From: Arundinibacter roseus
Lineage (GTDB): Bacteria > Bacteroidota > Bacteroidia > Cytophagales > Spirosomataceae
DNA: 64,000 nt
Assembly (NCBI RefSeq): GCF_004348825.1
Contig: NZ_SMJU01000005.1
Location: 345,747-409,746, forward strand
Reading direction: 5' to 3'
The translations under genes were made by a program, and so were the position numbers. This document shows positions 63,055-64,000 of the stretch, piece after piece (position 1 is the stretch's first letter; every line of letters starts with the position of its first letter). Below the pieces are notes generated by a model, which searched no databases, was not told the DNA's origin, and saw nothing but the letters and a program-made list of their open reading frames with translations.

Positions 63055-63237
63055 TATTGCCCGTACTGCCTCTTAACCGCATGAAAGAGGTCTTTTAGAG
63101 AGAATTTGGGAATATTTGTATCTTCGGCTTTGTTATATATCCAATAATTGGACTTTGTATCAAAAAGAACTGACTGCCGTATTGTATTTTAATAAACCAT
63201 CGTTACACGAACCTGGCTCGAATTTTTTAAACACACA

Positions 63238-64000
63238 ATGACACAAATCGCTGAACAGATAGCACGTTTTGGCTACGTAAATGAACCCATTGCCGCCGAC
63301 CTGGATTTGATTGAAGAGATCAATCGGTTAAAAAAAGAAAAAAATGCCGTCATTCTGGCGCACTACTACGTAGATGGCGCTATTCAGGATCTGGCCGATT
63401 ACATTGGCGACAGCCTGGGACTTTCGCAGCAGGCCGCCGCTACGCCCGCCGACATGATCGTGTTTTGCGGGGTGCATTTTATGGGTGAAACCGCCAAAGT
63501 TCTGAGCCCGCAAAAGAAGGTGGTAATTCCGGATCTTAACGCCGGCTGCTCGTTGGCAGACTCCGCCCCGGCCGATAAATTTGCAGCCTTCAAGGCGCAG
63601 CATCCCGACCACATCGTCATCAGCTACATCAATTGTTCGGCAGAAATAAAGGCACTCACGGACATCGTCTGCACATCTTCCAATGCGCTGCACATTGTCA
63701 ATAGTTTGCCCAAAGATCAGAAAATCATATTTGCGCCTGATGCCAATTTGGGGCGGTATGTAGCTCAGAAAACGGGTCGTGATATGGTGCTTTGGGACGG
63801 TGCCTGCATTGTTCATATTGATATTTCGCGCGAAAAACTCCAAAAATTGCGTGAAGAAAATCCGGACGCGCTGCTCATTGCTCATCCCGAATGTAAGGAA
63901 GATATTCTACTGCAAGCCGACTTTGTGAGCTCAACGACGGGTTTGTTAAAATTTGTGGAAACGTCTGATCATCAAAAGTTTATTGTCGCAACCGAAGCCG
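63238..64000 (+). CDS. nadA: Quinolinate synthase, 3' end beyond the window
   Basis: The 254 visible residues match NadA from the start: [25 protein letters not shown] near 37-61, then [51 protein letters not shown] and [11 protein letters not shown]. The Cys in [10 protein letters not shown] and PECKE are iron-sulfur ligands; the third would lie beyond the edge. It makes quinolinate from iminoaspartate and dihydroxyacetone phosphate in NAD synthesis. The ATG at 63238 gives the normal N-terminus. The gene has no stop in the window. A RES toxin that degrades NAD+ is also encoded here, but the two are not adjacent. Confidence 0.95.
   Translation, partial: MTQIAEQIARFGYVNEPIAADLDLIEEINRLKKEKNAVILAHYYVDGAIQDLADYIGDSLGLSQQAAATPADMIVFCGVHFMGETAKVLSPQKKVVIPDLNAGCSLADSAPADKFAAFKAQHPDHIVISYINCSAEIKALTDIVCTSSNALHIVNSLPKDQKIIFAPDANLGRYVAQKTGRDMVLWDGACIVHIDISREKLQKLREENPDALLIAHPECKEDILLQADFVSSTTGLLKFVETSDHQKFIVATEA

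Noticed and set aside
63068..63094. Hairpin after the cytochrome/VCBS gene
   Set aside because: The stem is only six pairs with a weak T run, so it was not called a terminator.
1..64000. tRNA, rRNA, insertion sequence or prophage
   Set aside because: No cloverleaf-type sequence, rRNA stretch, transposase, integrase or phage gene was recognised by reading; a dedicated RNA search was not run.

Overview
The window looks like a chromosomal segment of a Bacteroidota bacterium, most likely order Cytophagales (Spirosoma/Runella/Dyadobacter-like). The reasons are the type IX secretion (T9SS) proteins (a PorZ homologue at 27235-29058 and a gingipain-type C25 protease with a C-terminal sorting domain at 10003-13281), the many secreted lipoproteins and propeller proteins, the fused MoaC/MoaB, and upstream boxes that fit the Bacteroidota -7 element TAnnTTTG. 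No rRNA, tRNA, CRISPR array, transposase or phage gene was recognised. Species assignment is inference.

Layout. 1-2916: tail of an unknown gene, then on the minus strand an SDR enzyme with altered catalytic residues, a Tat-type Gfo/Idh/MocA oxidoreductase and an SCP2 protein. 3185-10002: plus-strand genes for a small membrane protein, a PpiD-like foldase, xylose isomerase, an asparagine-synthase-like enzyme without the glutaminase cysteine, and a lipoprotein. 10003-14673: minus-strand secreted peptidases (C25 and M28). 14818-15892: an unknown protein and a methyltransferase. 16011-20597: a minus-strand operon of exported proteins (NIPSNAP, DUF1080/PA14-like, propeller-cupredoxin). 20598-21312: a 0.7 kb gap before an orphan acyl carrier protein.

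21599-31694: RidA, GcvT, ComB, a secreted repeat protein, a Crp-like regulator, YjbQ overlapping porZ by four bases, uridine kinase, an OprP-like porin and a small exported protein. 31741-38311 is a molybdenum cofactor locus: moaA, moaCB, moaE, moaD and moeA on the minus strand, with a MoeB-rhodanese protein and XdhC divergent on the plus strand. No molybdoenzyme is in view.

38312-55814 is mostly housekeeping: lytic transglycosylase, cyclophilin, sodium/sugar symporter, a membrane-anchored HExxH protein, a renalase-like amine oxidase, a RES/Xre toxin-antitoxin pair, GNAT, PlsC, PurH, P450, MnmH/SelU, PdxJ, YqeY, CvpA, RlmN and a PiT phosphate transporter. 55815-61181 encodes a 1788-residue secreted SGNH hydrolase carrying 15 nearly identical 70-residue repeats. 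61537-63054 is a cytochrome c/VCBS lipoprotein, and nadA runs off the right edge.

The most unusual structures are the toxin-antitoxin module set between two copies (60 of 61 bases identical) of one transcription terminator, and the 3.15 kb tandem array, part of which repeats with a perfect 210-base period. A decayed membrane-protein remnant at 38336-38633 and a C10 tract upstream of the cytochrome/VCBS gene are also notable.
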